Origin: Bacteroidota bacterium
GTDB lineage: Bacteria; Bacteroidota; Ignavibacteria; Kapaibacteriales; UBA2268
Direction: 5' to 3'
DNA: 64,000 nucleotides
Assembly: GCA_029974985.1 (NCBI GenBank)
Contig: JARKQC010000183.1
Location: 62,001-126,000, forward strand
The first letter of the stretch is position 1. Each line of letters starts with the position of its first letter. The translations under genes and the position numbers were made by a program. Under the pieces are notes generated by a model that was not told where the DNA came from, did not search any database, and worked only from the letters and a program-made list of their open reading frames with translations. Positions 45,942 through 54,533 of this stretch are shown one piece after another.

Positions 45942-47078
45942 TTATCCAGCAAATTGACCAAGTTTACATTCTCTTTTTGCACCTGTTACGCTTGGTATAT
46001 TTCCGCTTAAATCTAAAATATAAAGTAGTGCTAAAAAAGCAAAACATACGGCTTCTTTGGAAGAAATTCTTACACCGAAGTTTTCAGAACTTTTTACTTT
46101 TGAATTTGGTAAATAGAATTGTAACAATTCCATTAGATACGAATTATAAGCGCCACCACCCGAGACAATAATATTGTCCACATCTAAATTATTTGTTTCG
46201 ATATTTTTAGCGATACTTTTTGCAGTAAAATGCGTCAGAGTATTTAATACATTATTTGGATTTGAATTTTCATCAAAAAACTTATTAAAATACATTGTAT
46301 TAAAAATTTCTCTTCCCGTTGATTTTGGAAATTTTTTACTAATATAACTATCGTTCATCAATTCATTTAAAATATCAATATTAAGATTTCCCTTTCGAGC
46401 AAAATTGCCATTAAAATCAAATTTATTATTAAAATATAGTGATGTTGCAATATCAATTAATATATTCCCGGGGCCCGTATCAAAACCAATAACATCTTTT
46501 TTACTACAATTTTTAGGTAAATATGTAATATTTGCGATTCCACCAATATTTAAGCATAAATTATTCTCTTTTTCGCTTCTTAAAAAATAAAAATCAAAAA
46601 TTGGAACAAGTGGGGCGCCTTCGCCGCCTAATGCAATATCTGCTGAACGAAAATCACCAATAACGGGAATATCTGTAAGTATATTTAGAGCTGATAAATT
46701 ACCTAATTGTAGTGTCGAGCTAATATTAAAATCTGCAAATTTACTTTTTTGTGGTTGATGCCAAAGAGTTTGACCGTGTACACCAATCGCATTAATACTA
46801 TATTTTTCTATGCCAGATTCTTCTATAGCATTATTTACAGCGCCGGCATAAATATCAGAAAGAGCAAAATTTAATTGAGAAATATTATAAATCGAAGTTT
46901 TTGAACTAATTATATCTAATATTTTATTTTTTAACTTATCGGGAAAGGGATATTCCTTAAAAAATAGCTCTTTATAGGTAAATTCATTATCAATAAAATA
47001 AAAATCTACTATTGCTAAATCAATAGCATCGAGCGATGTACCCGTCATTATACCAATAATAGTAAATTTCTTAGTCAT
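45942..47078 (-). CDS. anmK: Anhydro-N-acetylmuramic acid kinase
   Basis: The 378-residue sequence opens with GIMTGTSLDAIDLAIVDF, the AnmK phosphate-binding signature, and contains DIPVIGDFRSADIALGGEGAPLVPIFD and IGFDTGPGNILID, all conserved. It phosphorylates and opens 1,6-anhydroMurNAc released from peptidoglycan, feeding recycling to GlcNAc-6-phosphate. Its start overlaps the stop of the SulP gene by one base (47078). No other recycling gene is nearby. Confidence 0.95.
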   Translation of the reverse strand: MTKKFTIIGIMTGTSLDAIDLAIVDFYFIDNEFTYKELFFKEYPFPDKLKNKILDIISSKTSIYNISQLNFALSDIYAGAVNNAIEESGIEKYSINAIGVHGQTLWHQPQKSKFADFNISSTLQLGNLSALNILTDIPVIGDFRSADIALGGEGAPLVPIFDFYFLRSEKENNLCLNIGGIANITYLPKNCSKKDVIGFDTGPGNILIDIATSLYFNNKFDFNGNFARKGNLNIDILNELMNDSYISKKFPKSTGREIFNTMYFNKFFDENSNPNNVLNTLTHFTAKSIAKNIETNNLDVDNIIVSGGGAYNSYLMELLQFYLPNSKVKSSENFGVRISSKEAVCFAFLALLYILDLSGNIPSVTGAKRECKLGQFAG

Positions 47079-48805
47079 TATTCAAAGTTTTTTTTTTCGT
47101 TTATTTCATCAAGAATTTCGTTAGATCTTTCGAGAGCAAAATCAATATTAGCACAAATATTTTTGGGATCAACTTTGTTTAAAAATCCGCTTTGCTCTAA
47201 GGCTTTATATGGTTGTGCGTGCATTGCAGAGAATACAACATAAATACCTTTTTCAATAGACTCATCATAAATTTCTTCTAAGAAATGAATACCCGTATAA
47301 TCTATTGCTGGAACATTTCTCATTCTAATAATTCTAACAAGAGGAAGTTTGCTAATTTTATCTAATGTATCACGGAATTTAGTAGCCGCACCGAAGAAGA
47401 AAGGACCATTAATTTCATAAATATCAACTCCTTCTGGTACTTTTTTAAGATCAATACTCATATCATCAACAACTGTGTCATCAATATCACTCATTTCACG
47501 CGTTACTACTCCAACGTTTGATACAAGAGCCATACGTCGCATAAATAATAATACAGATAATATCATACCTACTTGTAAAGCAAGAGTTAAGTCGAACACC
47601 ACAGTTAAGAAAAATGTAGTAAGCATTACGATTACATCGCTTTTTGGGCTTTTTTTGATATTTTTAAATTCTTTCCATTCAAACATATTGATAGAAACTA
47701 CTATAAGAACAGCAGATAATACAGCCATTGGTATTAATTTTGCCAAAGAACCAAAAATTAGCATAATTAATAAAAGTACTATTGAATGAACGATGCCTGC
47801 TACGGGAGTTTTACCACCATTTTTAATATTTGTAATAGTTCTCGCAATTGCTCCTGTTGCAGGTATTCCACCAAATATGCCTGAACCAATATTAGCTATC
47901 CCTTGAGCAATGATCTCCATATTCGACCTATGCCTACCACCAATAATACCATCAGCAACTACGGCGGATAAAAGCGACTCGATTGCACCTAATAATGCAA
48001 TAGTAGTAGCGGGTGCAATAAGATTTTTAATCTTAGCAAAATCAATATTCATAAAAGATGGTTTGGGTAAAGTAGAAGGAATATCACCAAAACGAGATTC
48101 AATAGTATCAACGGGTAATTTGAACACTATTACAACTATTGTTGCTATAATAATTGCAATTATTGAACCGGGAATTTTAAATCTATATTTGTTCCAAATC
48201 AGCATAAATATTAGTGATACTATCGCTATTAAAAATGAATCAAGATTAAAATTTGAAAAATTATTAATATATGCAGTAGATTTTTCGACAAAATCTGATG
48301 GTAAATTTGCAATATTTAAACCAAAAAAATCATTTATTTGTGTAAAAAATATTAAAACTGCAATTCCGGAGGTAAAGCCAACAATAATCGGATAAGGTAT
48401 GAATTTAATAATCGAACCTAATTTTGAAAATCCCATAAACATCAAAATAAATCCAGCCATAATGGTTGAAATTATAAGACCTTCTAATCCATATTTTTGA
48501 ACAATATCATAAACAATAACTACAAAAGCACCTGTTGGACCGCCAATTTGTACACGGCTACCACCCAAAGCAGAAATTAAAAAACCAGCTACTATTGCAG
48601 TTATTAAACCTTTTTCTGGTGCCACACCCGACGCTATACCAAATGCAATAGCAAGTGGTAATGCTACGATGCCCACGATAAGACCGGCTATTAAATCTGA
48701 TGTAAATTGTTTTTGATTATAGTTTCGAAGTGTTGTTATAATTTTAGGTTGGAATGATACATCAAAAAAATTCAAATATTTTTTCATAACAGTAATAAAA
48801 AGCAT
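47078..48805 (-). CDS. SulP/SLC26-family anion transporter with STAS domain
   Basis: The 575 residues have an N-terminal SulP transporter domain of about 10-12 membrane segments with LIAGLIVGIVALPLAIAFG and GGPTGAFVV, and a C-terminal STAS domain (about 455-560). Family members carry sulfate, bicarbonate or other anions. The start could be ATG 48805 or the later MKKYLNFF (48787). It is translationally coupled to anmK, which has no obvious functional link. The substrate is unresolved; proximity to the sulfur operon on the other strand makes sulfate a possible but unproven choice. Confidence 0.92.
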   Translation of the reverse strand: MLFITVMKKYLNFFDVSFQPKIITTLRNYNQKQFTSDLIAGLIVGIVALPLAIAFGIASGVAPEKGLITAIVAGFLISALGGSRVQIGGPTGAFVVIVYDIVQKYGLEGLIISTIMAGFILMFMGFSKLGSIIKFIPYPIIVGFTSGIAVLIFFTQINDFFGLNIANLPSDFVEKSTAYINNFSNFNLDSFLIAIVSLIFMLIWNKYRFKIPGSIIAIIIATIVVIVFKLPVDTIESRFGDIPSTLPKPSFMNIDFAKIKNLIAPATTIALLGAIESLLSAVVADGIIGGRHRSNMEIIAQGIANIGSGIFGGIPATGAIARTITNIKNGGKTPVAGIVHSIVLLLIMLIFGSLAKLIPMAVLSAVLIVVSINMFEWKEFKNIKKSPKSDVIVMLTTFFLTVVFDLTLALQVGMILSVLLFMRRMALVSNVGVVTREMSDIDDTVVDDMSIDLKKVPEGVDIYEINGPFFFGAATKFRDTLDKISKLPLVRIIRMRNVPAIDYTGIHFLEEIYDESIEKGIYVVFSAMHAQPYKALEQSGFLNKVDPKNICANIDFALERSNEILDEINEKKNFE

Positions 48806-48964
48806 AATGATTATTTTTACATTTACAAAAGTAAGGAAAAATCACTAATTTTTTTAATTATTCTAATTATTCATATTTATACCAAATTTTTAGCTATAAA
48901 AAATTAATAAAAAAAATTGAATATTAAAAAAAATTGAATATTAAAAAAATATAATAATTTTTTT

Positions 48965-48996
48965 TTTGTTTATTTGATAGAACTATCATATTTTAG
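48965..48996 (+). promoter_or_regulatory. Promoter with central palindrome before the octaheme cytochrome operon
   Basis: TTTG (48965-48968) and TATTTTAG (48989-48996, one mismatch to TAnnTTTG) are 20 nt apart. Between them, TGATAG-AA-CTATCA (48975-48988) forms a perfect 6-bp inverted repeat exactly in the spacer, where a bound regulator would block or remodel transcription. It resembles FNR/CRP half-sites (TTGAT...ATCA) but with a 6-nt rather than 4-nt gap. Confidence 0.5.
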
Positions 48997-49028
48997 TATA
49001 TAACTGTATAGCAATATAGAGAAAACTT

Positions 49029-50594
49029 ATGAGAAAAACAATTGGCCTTATTTTAATCTTTCTCTTGCCATTACTTGTAGGTTATCTGATGATTGTGAAA
49101 GAAGCAAATTCACCATCAAAACTTCAGCAATTGAAAGAAAGTCGTTTGCAGAAGGAAAAACCCGGTGCAAACCATTCACAATTTAGTCAGCTTCAAGTAA
49201 AATTTGAAAGACCGCAAGATGTAACGCTTGCTTGTATCGGTTGCCACAACGAAAGGCATACCGAAGTTATGAATACAGTGCATTGGCGCTGGCTCCGCGA
49301 TGAATATATGGAGGACAAAGGTGTTGTATCACTTGGTAAAAGAAATATCCTAAATAATTATTGTGTATCTGTTAGTGGTAGCGAAGGCTCGTGTTCACGC
49401 TGTCATATTGGATACGGATATGATAGCAAGGATTTTGATTTTACAAAAGAAGAAAATATTGATTGTCTTGCTTGCCACGATAATTCAGGGAAATATGAAA
49501 AAGAAGTTGAAGCGGCTGGCTATCCTAAGAAGGACTTAGATTTAGCATATATTTCGCAACACGTTGGATTACCCAAAAAAGAAAATTGTGGTAGTTGCCA
49601 TTTCGAAGGTGGTGGCGGAAATAATACAAAACACGGCGATTTAGAAATCGCTCTATTGACTTCCGATAGAGACGTTGATGTGCACATGGCGGCAAATGGC
49701 GGTAATATGGAATGTATTGATTGCCACGAAGCAAAAAATCACATTATAAAAGGGCGTTCTTACTCATCTTCTTCGATGGATAAAAACCGCCTTTATTGCG
49801 AGGATTGCCATACTAAAGTGCCACATAAAGACAATATTATTAACGAACATACTGCAAAAGTTGCATGCCAAACTTGTCATATTCCAATTTATGCAAAAGT
49901 GAATAAAACTAAAACTTTTTGGGATTGGTCTAAAGCTACAAAACTAAAAAATGGCGAGCCTTATCATATAGATGATGAAGACGGAAACCACACTTATTTA
50001 TCTGAAAAAGGTGAATTTAAGTGGGAAAGAAATCTCGAACCCGAATATGTATGGTTTAATGGTACTGCAAAACATTATTTAATCGAAGATACAATAAAAG
50101 AAATCCCACTTGTACTAAATCCACTTGGAGGAAATTACAAAGACTTAAAAGCAAAAATCTATCCAACAAAAATTATGAGAACAATTCAGCCTTACGACCC
50201 CGTTCAGAAAAAATTAGTTAGCTTTAAGCTATGGGACAAAGAAAAAGGTAATAATAGTTTGTGGAAAGATTTTAATTGGGAAAAAGCTATTGATAGCGGT
50301 ATGAAATATCTTGATTTACCTTGGAGCGGACAATATGATTTTATAGAAACCCAAAGCTATTGGCTCACAAATCACATGGTTGCACCAAAAGAAAAAACTG
50401 TTAAATGCAATGAGTGTCATACTCGCTCAAATGGTAGATTAGAAAATATTAAAGATATGTATTTGCCAGGTAGAGATTATAACCCAACAATAGATAGAAT
50501 TGGTATTGCTTTAATAATATTAACATTCTTTGGGGTAGCTACCCATAGTGCTATTCGTATTTATTATTCTAACAAAAATAAAGGGCAAAACTAA
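49029..50594 (+). CDS. Octaheme c-type cytochrome, tetrathionate reductase family
   Basis: The 521 residues contain eight CxxCH haem sites (CIGCH at 69-73, then CSRCH, CLACH, CGSCH, CIDCH, CEDCH, CQTCH, CNECH). An N-terminal membrane anchor precedes them and a C-terminal membrane helix lies near 486-508. The order and spacing fit octaheme tetrathionate reductase (Otr), which reduces tetrathionate, nitrite or hydroxylamine in vitro. It should sit at the periplasmic face. Its stop overlaps the start of a cytochrome b gene by one base. The physiological substrate is uncertain; the downstream sulfur transport genes favour sulfur compounds. Confidence 0.9.
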   Translation: MRKTIGLILIFLLPLLVGYLMIVKEANSPSKLQQLKESRLQKEKPGANHSQFSQLQVKFERPQDVTLACIGCHNERHTEVMNTVHWRWLRDEYMEDKGVVSLGKRNILNNYCVSVSGSEGSCSRCHIGYGYDSKDFDFTKEENIDCLACHDNSGKYEKEVEAAGYPKKDLDLAYISQHVGLPKKENCGSCHFEGGGGNNTKHGDLEIALLTSDRDVDVHMAANGGNMECIDCHEAKNHIIKGRSYSSSSMDKNRLYCEDCHTKVPHKDNIINEHTAKVACQTCHIPIYAKVNKTKTFWDWSKATKLKNGEPYHIDDEDGNHTYLSEKGEFKWERNLEPEYVWFNGTAKHYLIEDTIKEIPLVLNPLGGNYKDLKAKIYPTKIMRTIQPYDPVQKKLVSFKLWDKEKGNNSLWKDFNWEKAIDSGMKYLDLPWSGQYDFIETQSYWLTNHMVAPKEKTVKCNECHTRSNGRLENIKDMYLPGRDYNPTIDRIGIALIILTFFGVATHSAIRIYYSNKNKGQN

Positions 50595-51253
50595 TGAAAA
50601 AAGTATATATATATAAAGCTTTTGGACGTTTCTGGCACTGGGCACAAGCATTTTTAATAATATTTTTGATATTTACGGGATTTGAAATTCATGGCTCATA
50701 TACATTTTTTGGATTTGAAAATGCCGTTCATTATCATACAAATGCCGCATATTCATATATAATATTAATAATATTCACTATTTTCTGGCATTTTGCTACG
50801 GGAGAATGGGTGCAGTATGTGCCTACTCTTACTAATTTAAAGAAACAAGCAGAATATTATTTATTCGGAATTTTTAGAAATGCTTCGCACCCAACTCGAA
50901 AAACACAATTAAGTAAGCTCAATCCATTACAAAGATTAGTTTATTTAGGATTAAAGATTATACTAATTCCTCTAATGGTATTTTCGGGATTACTATATTT
51001 ATTATATCGTTTTCCACAAGGAGATAAAATAAATTCTATTAAGATATGCTGTTTATCAACATTAGGCTATATTCATACAATTGGAGCGTTTTTGCTTATT
51101 GCATTTCTTATAGCCCACTTATATTTAATAACTACGGGGCATACAATTTTTTCCAACCTTAATGCAATGATTACTGGTTACGAAGAAATTGATGATGATG
51201 AAGATGATGATAATGTAACAATTATTGATAAGGAAAAAGTTTATGAAAACTGA
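50594..51253 (+). CDS. Membrane cytochrome b (thiosulfate reductase/cytochrome b561 type)
   Basis: The 219 residues have four membrane helices with haem-ligand histidines in FGRFWHWAQAF, NAVHYHTNAAY, FWHFATGEWVQY and LGYIHTIGAF...AHLY. It resembles the cytochrome b subunits that pass quinol electrons to periplasmic reductases. It is coupled to the octaheme cytochrome and is its likely membrane electron donor (or acceptor). The C-terminal tail has an acidic run (EEIDDDEDDD), which is unusual. It overlaps the next gene by 11 bp. Confidence 0.9.
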   Translation: MKKVYIYKAFGRFWHWAQAFLIIFLIFTGFEIHGSYTFFGFENAVHYHTNAAYSYIILIIFTIFWHFATGEWVQYVPTLTNLKKQAEYYLFGIFRNASHPTRKTQLSKLNPLQRLVYLGLKIILIPLMVFSGLLYLLYRFPQGDKINSIKICCLSTLGYIHTIGAFLLIAFLIAHLYLITTGHTIFSNLNAMITGYEEIDDDEDDDNVTIIDKEKVYEN

Positions 51254-51776
51254 GGAAGTAAAAGTAGAAAGTCCATATATGAACCCTTATTTAGCAGGTG
51301 TTTTTCTTGGATTAGTATTATTAGCTACGATTTATATTACTGGTCGTGGTCTCGGAGCAAGCGGAGCAATCAAAAGTGGCGTAGTTGCAACGGTAACAAC
51401 ACTTGCACCAAATCACGGTGAAAATAACGAGTTTTACAAAGAATATGTAGATAGTCACTCGGAAGGCATTATGAAAAATTGGTTAGTTTTCGAAATTATG
51501 GGTGTTATTCTCGGAGCTTTCACCTCTGGATTAATTGCAAATAGGCTTACTTTCCGCATTGACCATAATCCAAAAATTACTACTCGATTAAGACTTATAA
51601 TGGCATTAATTGGTGGAGCATTATTTGGATTGGGTGCTCAATTCGGAAGAGGTTGTACAAGCGGTGCGGCATTAAGTGGAATGGCAGTTTTGTCAGCTGG
51701 TGGAATACTTACTATGATGGCAATATTTGGTGGTGCATATTTATTTGCATACTTTTTTCGTAAACTTTGGATTTAA
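51243..51776 (+). CDS. YeeE/YedE-family sulfur transporter, first subunit
   Basis: This ~177-residue membrane protein starts at ATG 51243 (AGGA about ten bases before it) rather than an upstream TTG. Two YeeE-type repeats surround the conserved thiolate motif GRGCTSG (Cys138), the cysteine used by thiosulfate importer TsuA-type proteins to relay sulfur species. The N-terminal part has a periplasmic-like insert (about 45-75). It forms a pair with the following gene, which carries the matching GGFCPGTS motif. Thiosulfate, persulfide or another reduced sulfur species is a plausible substrate. Confidence 0.87.
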   Translation: MKTEEVKVESPYMNPYLAGVFLGLVLLATIYITGRGLGASGAIKSGVVATVTTLAPNHGENNEFYKEYVDSHSEGIMKNWLVFEIMGVILGAFTSGLIANRLTFRIDHNPKITTRLRLIMALIGGALFGLGAQFGRGCTSGAALSGMAVLSAGGILTMMAIFGGAYLFAYFFRKLWI

Positions 51777-51807
51777 TTTGTTTTAAATTAATAATTGGGA
51801 AATAACA

Positions 51808-53016
51808 ATGGGACCCCTTGTACCAGAAATTTTTAGTAATGAATTTAATTATATAATAGCAATTGTAATTGGATTTTTCTTCGGTTTTGTTCTCGAACAA
51901 GCTGGTTTTTCATCATCAAAAAAATTAGCAGGGCTTTTCTACGGTTATGATTTCGTAGTATTAAGAGTATTCTTTACAGCTGGAATTACAGCAATGATTG
52001 GAGTGCTTTTATTTGGATATTTGGGTTGGTTAGACCTAAGTGCTATTTATATCAATCCTACCTTTCTTTATTCTGCTATAATTGGTGGGCTTATTATGGG
52101 GCTTGGCTTTATAATAGGAGGATTTTGTCCTGGCACAAGTGTTGCCGCCGCCGCAATTGGCAAAATTGATGCTATGGTATTTGTGCTTGGCTCTGCTATT
52201 GGAGTTTTATTTTTTGGTGAATTTTATGATGTATTCGAACCAATTTATAATGGTTGGGATTATGGTGAATTACGTATTGAAACCGTTTTTGGAATTAGTC
52301 CCGGTTTATTTGGATTTATGATGATTTTAGTTGCATTATTTGCATTTATTTTTACATCGAGAATAGAAAACCGTGTAAATAAAATTCCAAAAAGTAATTT
52401 ATCATTTTTCAAACAAGAGCATAATAAATTTATTCCTTATGCTATGATTTTTGTTGTTCTCGGTGTGGTATTATTAATTTTACCAAGTTACGAGCAAAAA
52501 TTAATGGGCGAAATTAATGAATATGCTACTGAAAATTCGCAAAAGCTAAAAACAATCGAGCCTTTAGAAGTTGCTTTTCGCGTCCTAAACGAAGATAATT
52601 CTTTAATAGTAATTGATTTAAGAGAAAAACTCGATAGCTCGAAATCTCTAATACCGGGAGCATATAATATGCCTTTTGATAAAATTTTATCAAAAGAAAC
52701 GACTAATCTTATTATAAAATCACCTAAAACAGTTGTATTTGTTGATGAAGATGGAAAAAATTCTCTTAAAGCAGTCGCATATTCAAACATTATGAATTTT
52801 GATAATGCTTATGCTATGAAAGGAGGTATAGAAGCATTTGATAAATCATTGGTATATAATGAAAACGAGATTCCAGACAAATATGATTACAATAAGATTG
52901 CAGAAATTAAATTTAAAAAAGAAGCTCCTTTGAAATTAAAAGAATTGAAAGAAAAACTTGCTTTAATGAGCGCTCCACCCAAAAAAGTTGTTCGTAAAAA
53001 AGCGGGTGGCTGTTAA
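51808..53016 (+). CDS. YeeE/YedE transporter fused to a Cys-less rhodanese-like domain with GGC tail
   Basis: The 402 residues begin with a YeeE/YedE membrane domain (about 1-190) with GGFCPGTS (Cys107). A further membrane helix (about 208-226) follows, then a rhodanese-like domain (about 240-350) with VIDLREKLD and GAYNMPF. Where active rhodaneses have CxxGxR the sequence reads VDEDGKNS (about 312-319), so the catalytic Cys is missing. The C-terminus is Lys-rich and ends AGGC, the only cysteine after the membrane part. Sulfur handed over by the transporter might be carried on that terminal Cys. The tail's function is inference; the domain losses are read directly. Confidence 0.87.
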   Translation: MGPLVPEIFSNEFNYIIAIVIGFFFGFVLEQAGFSSSKKLAGLFYGYDFVVLRVFFTAGITAMIGVLLFGYLGWLDLSAIYINPTFLYSAIIGGLIMGLGFIIGGFCPGTSVAAAAIGKIDAMVFVLGSAIGVLFFGEFYDVFEPIYNGWDYGELRIETVFGISPGLFGFMMILVALFAFIFTSRIENRVNKIPKSNLSFFKQEHNKFIPYAMIFVVLGVVLLILPSYEQKLMGEINEYATENSQKLKTIEPLEVAFRVLNEDNSLIVIDLREKLDSSKSLIPGAYNMPFDKILSKETTNLIIKSPKTVVFVDEDGKNSLKAVAYSNIMNFDNAYAMKGGIEAFDKSLVYNENEIPDKYDYNKIAEIKFKKEAPLKLKELKEKLALMSAPPKKVVRKKAGGC

Positions 53017-53046
53017 TTTTAATATAAAAATATTAACTAAATATTT

Positions 53047-53088
53047 AGATGTCCAACACACACCAAAATGTTGGACATCTTTTTTTTT
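53047..53088 (+). terminator. Terminator of the octaheme cytochrome/sulfur operon
   Basis: AGATGTCCAACA pairs perfectly with TGTTGGACATCT around a 10-nt loop, followed by eight T's. It closes the 49029-53016 operon. Confidence 0.92.
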
Positions 53089-53209
53089 ATTTAAACAATC
53101 AAGATGATTATCCTACCAAATATTACTCCAATGAAAAAAACAATGAGACAGCCTCATTGCCTACCGTCCTTTCACACTTGACAAGCAAGGATGCTTATCC
53201 AACCAATTA
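53089..53209 (+). repeat. Dispersed intergenic repeat, copy A
   Basis: About 121 bp starting ATTTAAACAATCAA and ending near CCAACCAATTA. It matches copy B (54643-54764) at most positions, including TGATTATCCTACCAAATA and GTCCTTTCACACTTGACAA. It holds two inverted repeats, CAATGAG/CTCATTG and AAGCA/TGCTT. Part of the 304-bp gap downstream of the sulfur operon; the remaining 53210-53320 is AT-rich with nothing else that I see. Confidence 0.85.
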
Positions 53210-53320
53210 CTACAGCATTTGATTCTAATAATTTTTCAAAAAAATGAAAAAATAATATGAAGATAGGAAATCATAATATTAATATTTTAATTTCGTATTT
53301 AATAAATAGGAATCAACATT

Positions 53321-53563
53321 ATGAAATATACAAAATATTTTGAATTTACTAAATTACGCCCTAATAGAATTGGAATAAAAGAAGATTGGATAATAAAAGC
53401 ATATTTTAATCCAATTGCTTAGAGTATTCAGCAAGATGGCAGGATTAGACGGTGGGCAAAAATTGAAGAAGCTGAAAATAAATATTTAAGAATAGTAATT
53501 TTAGAAGATGGTGAAACTATTCATAATGCTTATTTCTATCGCTCGTTTAAGGAGATAATATAA
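53321..53563 (+). pseudogene. Toxin-like gene interrupted by an in-frame TAG
   Basis: From ATG 53321 the frame reads MKYTKYFEFTKLRPNRIGIK...NPIA, stops at TAG 53420-53422, then continues in the same frame SIQQDGRIRRWAKIEEAE...GETIHNAYFYRSFKEII to TAA 53561-53563. The joined protein (about 80 residues) resembles the small toxin-like family commonly encoded in front of DUF2283 genes (family recalled from pattern). The stop is one substitution from Lys, Glu or Gln, so this is a young pseudogene or a read-through case. It overlaps the next start by one base (TAATG), as in intact pairs. Confidence 0.7.
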
Positions 53564-53763
53564 TGCAAATACAATATTTTCAGGATACAGATACTTTGCT
53601 TATTACATTTAATGATAATGTAATTTTTGAAACAAAAGATATAAATGAAAATACTATTATTGAACTTGATGAAAATGGTAATGTTGTTAGTATGACTTTG
53701 GAACATATTAAAAATTTTGCTAATATTAACAATTTATCTTTCCAGCAATTTGCAACTTCCTAA
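53563..53763 (+). CDS. DUF2283-family small protein
   Basis: The 66 residues have the DUF2283 pattern: YFQDTDTLLITFND near the start and IIELDENGNVVSMTLEHIKN in the second half. It is coupled to the interrupted upstream gene. DUF2283 proteins typically accompany DUF4258-like toxin candidates, so an antitoxin role is suspected, but I know of no firm biochemical proof. It is intact although its presumed partner is broken. Confidence 0.8.
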   Translation: MQIQYFQDTDTLLITFNDNVIFETKDINENTIIELDENGNVVSMTLEHIKNFANINNLSFQQFATS

Positions 53764-53928
53764 ATAAAACATTAAAATTATATAATATTTTTTCTAATTT
53801 TCATTTTATATAATATAATTTTTATAGAATTTTCTCAATGCTCAGAATTATCCCATAACTTTGCCTTCTCCAAAATGGAGTGGTAATTTATAATAATTCT
53901 GATATATTTTTTTATTGCTATTTAGTTT

Positions 53929-54327
53929 CTATTTTAATATGCTATCAAATGGGTTTAAAATTTTAAGAGTCGAGATTTGCTCAAAATCTTTAATATTTCT
54001 TGTAATTAATGTAAAATTATTAATAATCGCTGTTGCGGCAATTACTGCGTCGGGTAGAGATATTTTAGTTGTTTGTTTAATTTCTATTGCCTTTTCTTCA
54101 ATTAGAAAATCCAAATAATATATTTTCGCATTTGATATAAATTCTTTAATTTTAAGTTGTGTAATCGTATCAATCTTTTTCCAACCTAAAAGCTCTATTT
54201 TTGTAATAGTTGAGATATTAAATGATTCTATAAAAATATTTTCAATTAGATTAATACTTTCTACTGAAATACTATCATTCAGATAATAGATAATGATATT
54301 TGTATCAATTAGAAATTTCGAGTCCAT
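53929..54327 (-). CDS. PIN-domain toxin (VapC-like)
   Basis: The 132 residues have the PIN nuclease acids: Asp8 (LIDTN), Glu45 (TKIELLGW), Asp93 (LPDAVIAATA) and Asp114 (TRNIKDF). VapC toxins cut specific RNAs. The start overlaps the antitoxin gene by 19 bp, the normal arrangement. Nothing looks damaged, so the pair is probably active. It lies inside the segment bracketed by the two direct repeats. Confidence 0.9.
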   Translation of the reverse strand: MDSKFLIDTNIIIYYLNDSISVESINLIENIFIESFNISTITKIELLGWKKIDTITQLKIKEFISNAKIYYLDFLIEEKAIEIKQTTKISLPDAVIAATAIINNFTLITRNIKDFEQISTLKILNPFDSILK

Positions 54328-54533
54328 TCCGATCTCATATCAGATATTTCTTTTTCTAAATCAATATTTTGCTTACGAATCAAGCCTTTATAATTACTTG
54401 GGTCAAACTTTCTTACCTTATTTTGCTTATCATTATTATTAGATAATTGTTGATTCATTTTTTGCCAGATTTTAATAGGCACTACGGCATACTCTGGCAA
54501 GCCCTTACTATCAAAAATATAATTAATATTCAT
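54309..54533 (-). CDS. Antitoxin of the PIN toxin
   Basis: From ATG 54533 (preferred to a TTG at 54545) the ~74-residue protein starts MNINYIFDSKGLPEYAVVPIKIW, the strand-turn-helix opening of small Phd/RelB-like antitoxins common in Bacteroidota, and ends in a charged helix (DLEKEISDMRSEW) that should wrap the toxin. It overlaps the PIN gene downstream. Autoregulation is expected of the family but no operator is assigned. Confidence 0.75.
   Translation of the reverse strand: MNINYIFDSKGLPEYAVVPIKIWQKMNQQLSNNNDKQNKVRKFDPSNYKGLIRKQNIDLEKEISDMRSEWTRNF

Noticed and set aside
47910..48395. A 161-codon plus-strand frame inside the SulP gene
   Set aside because: It is the reverse of a conserved membrane transporter and shows only the mirrored hydrophobic composition.
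48975..48988. A canonical FNR/CRP box
   Set aside because: TTGAT and ATCAT flank a 6-nt rather than 4-nt gap, so it is reported as an unspecified operator instead.
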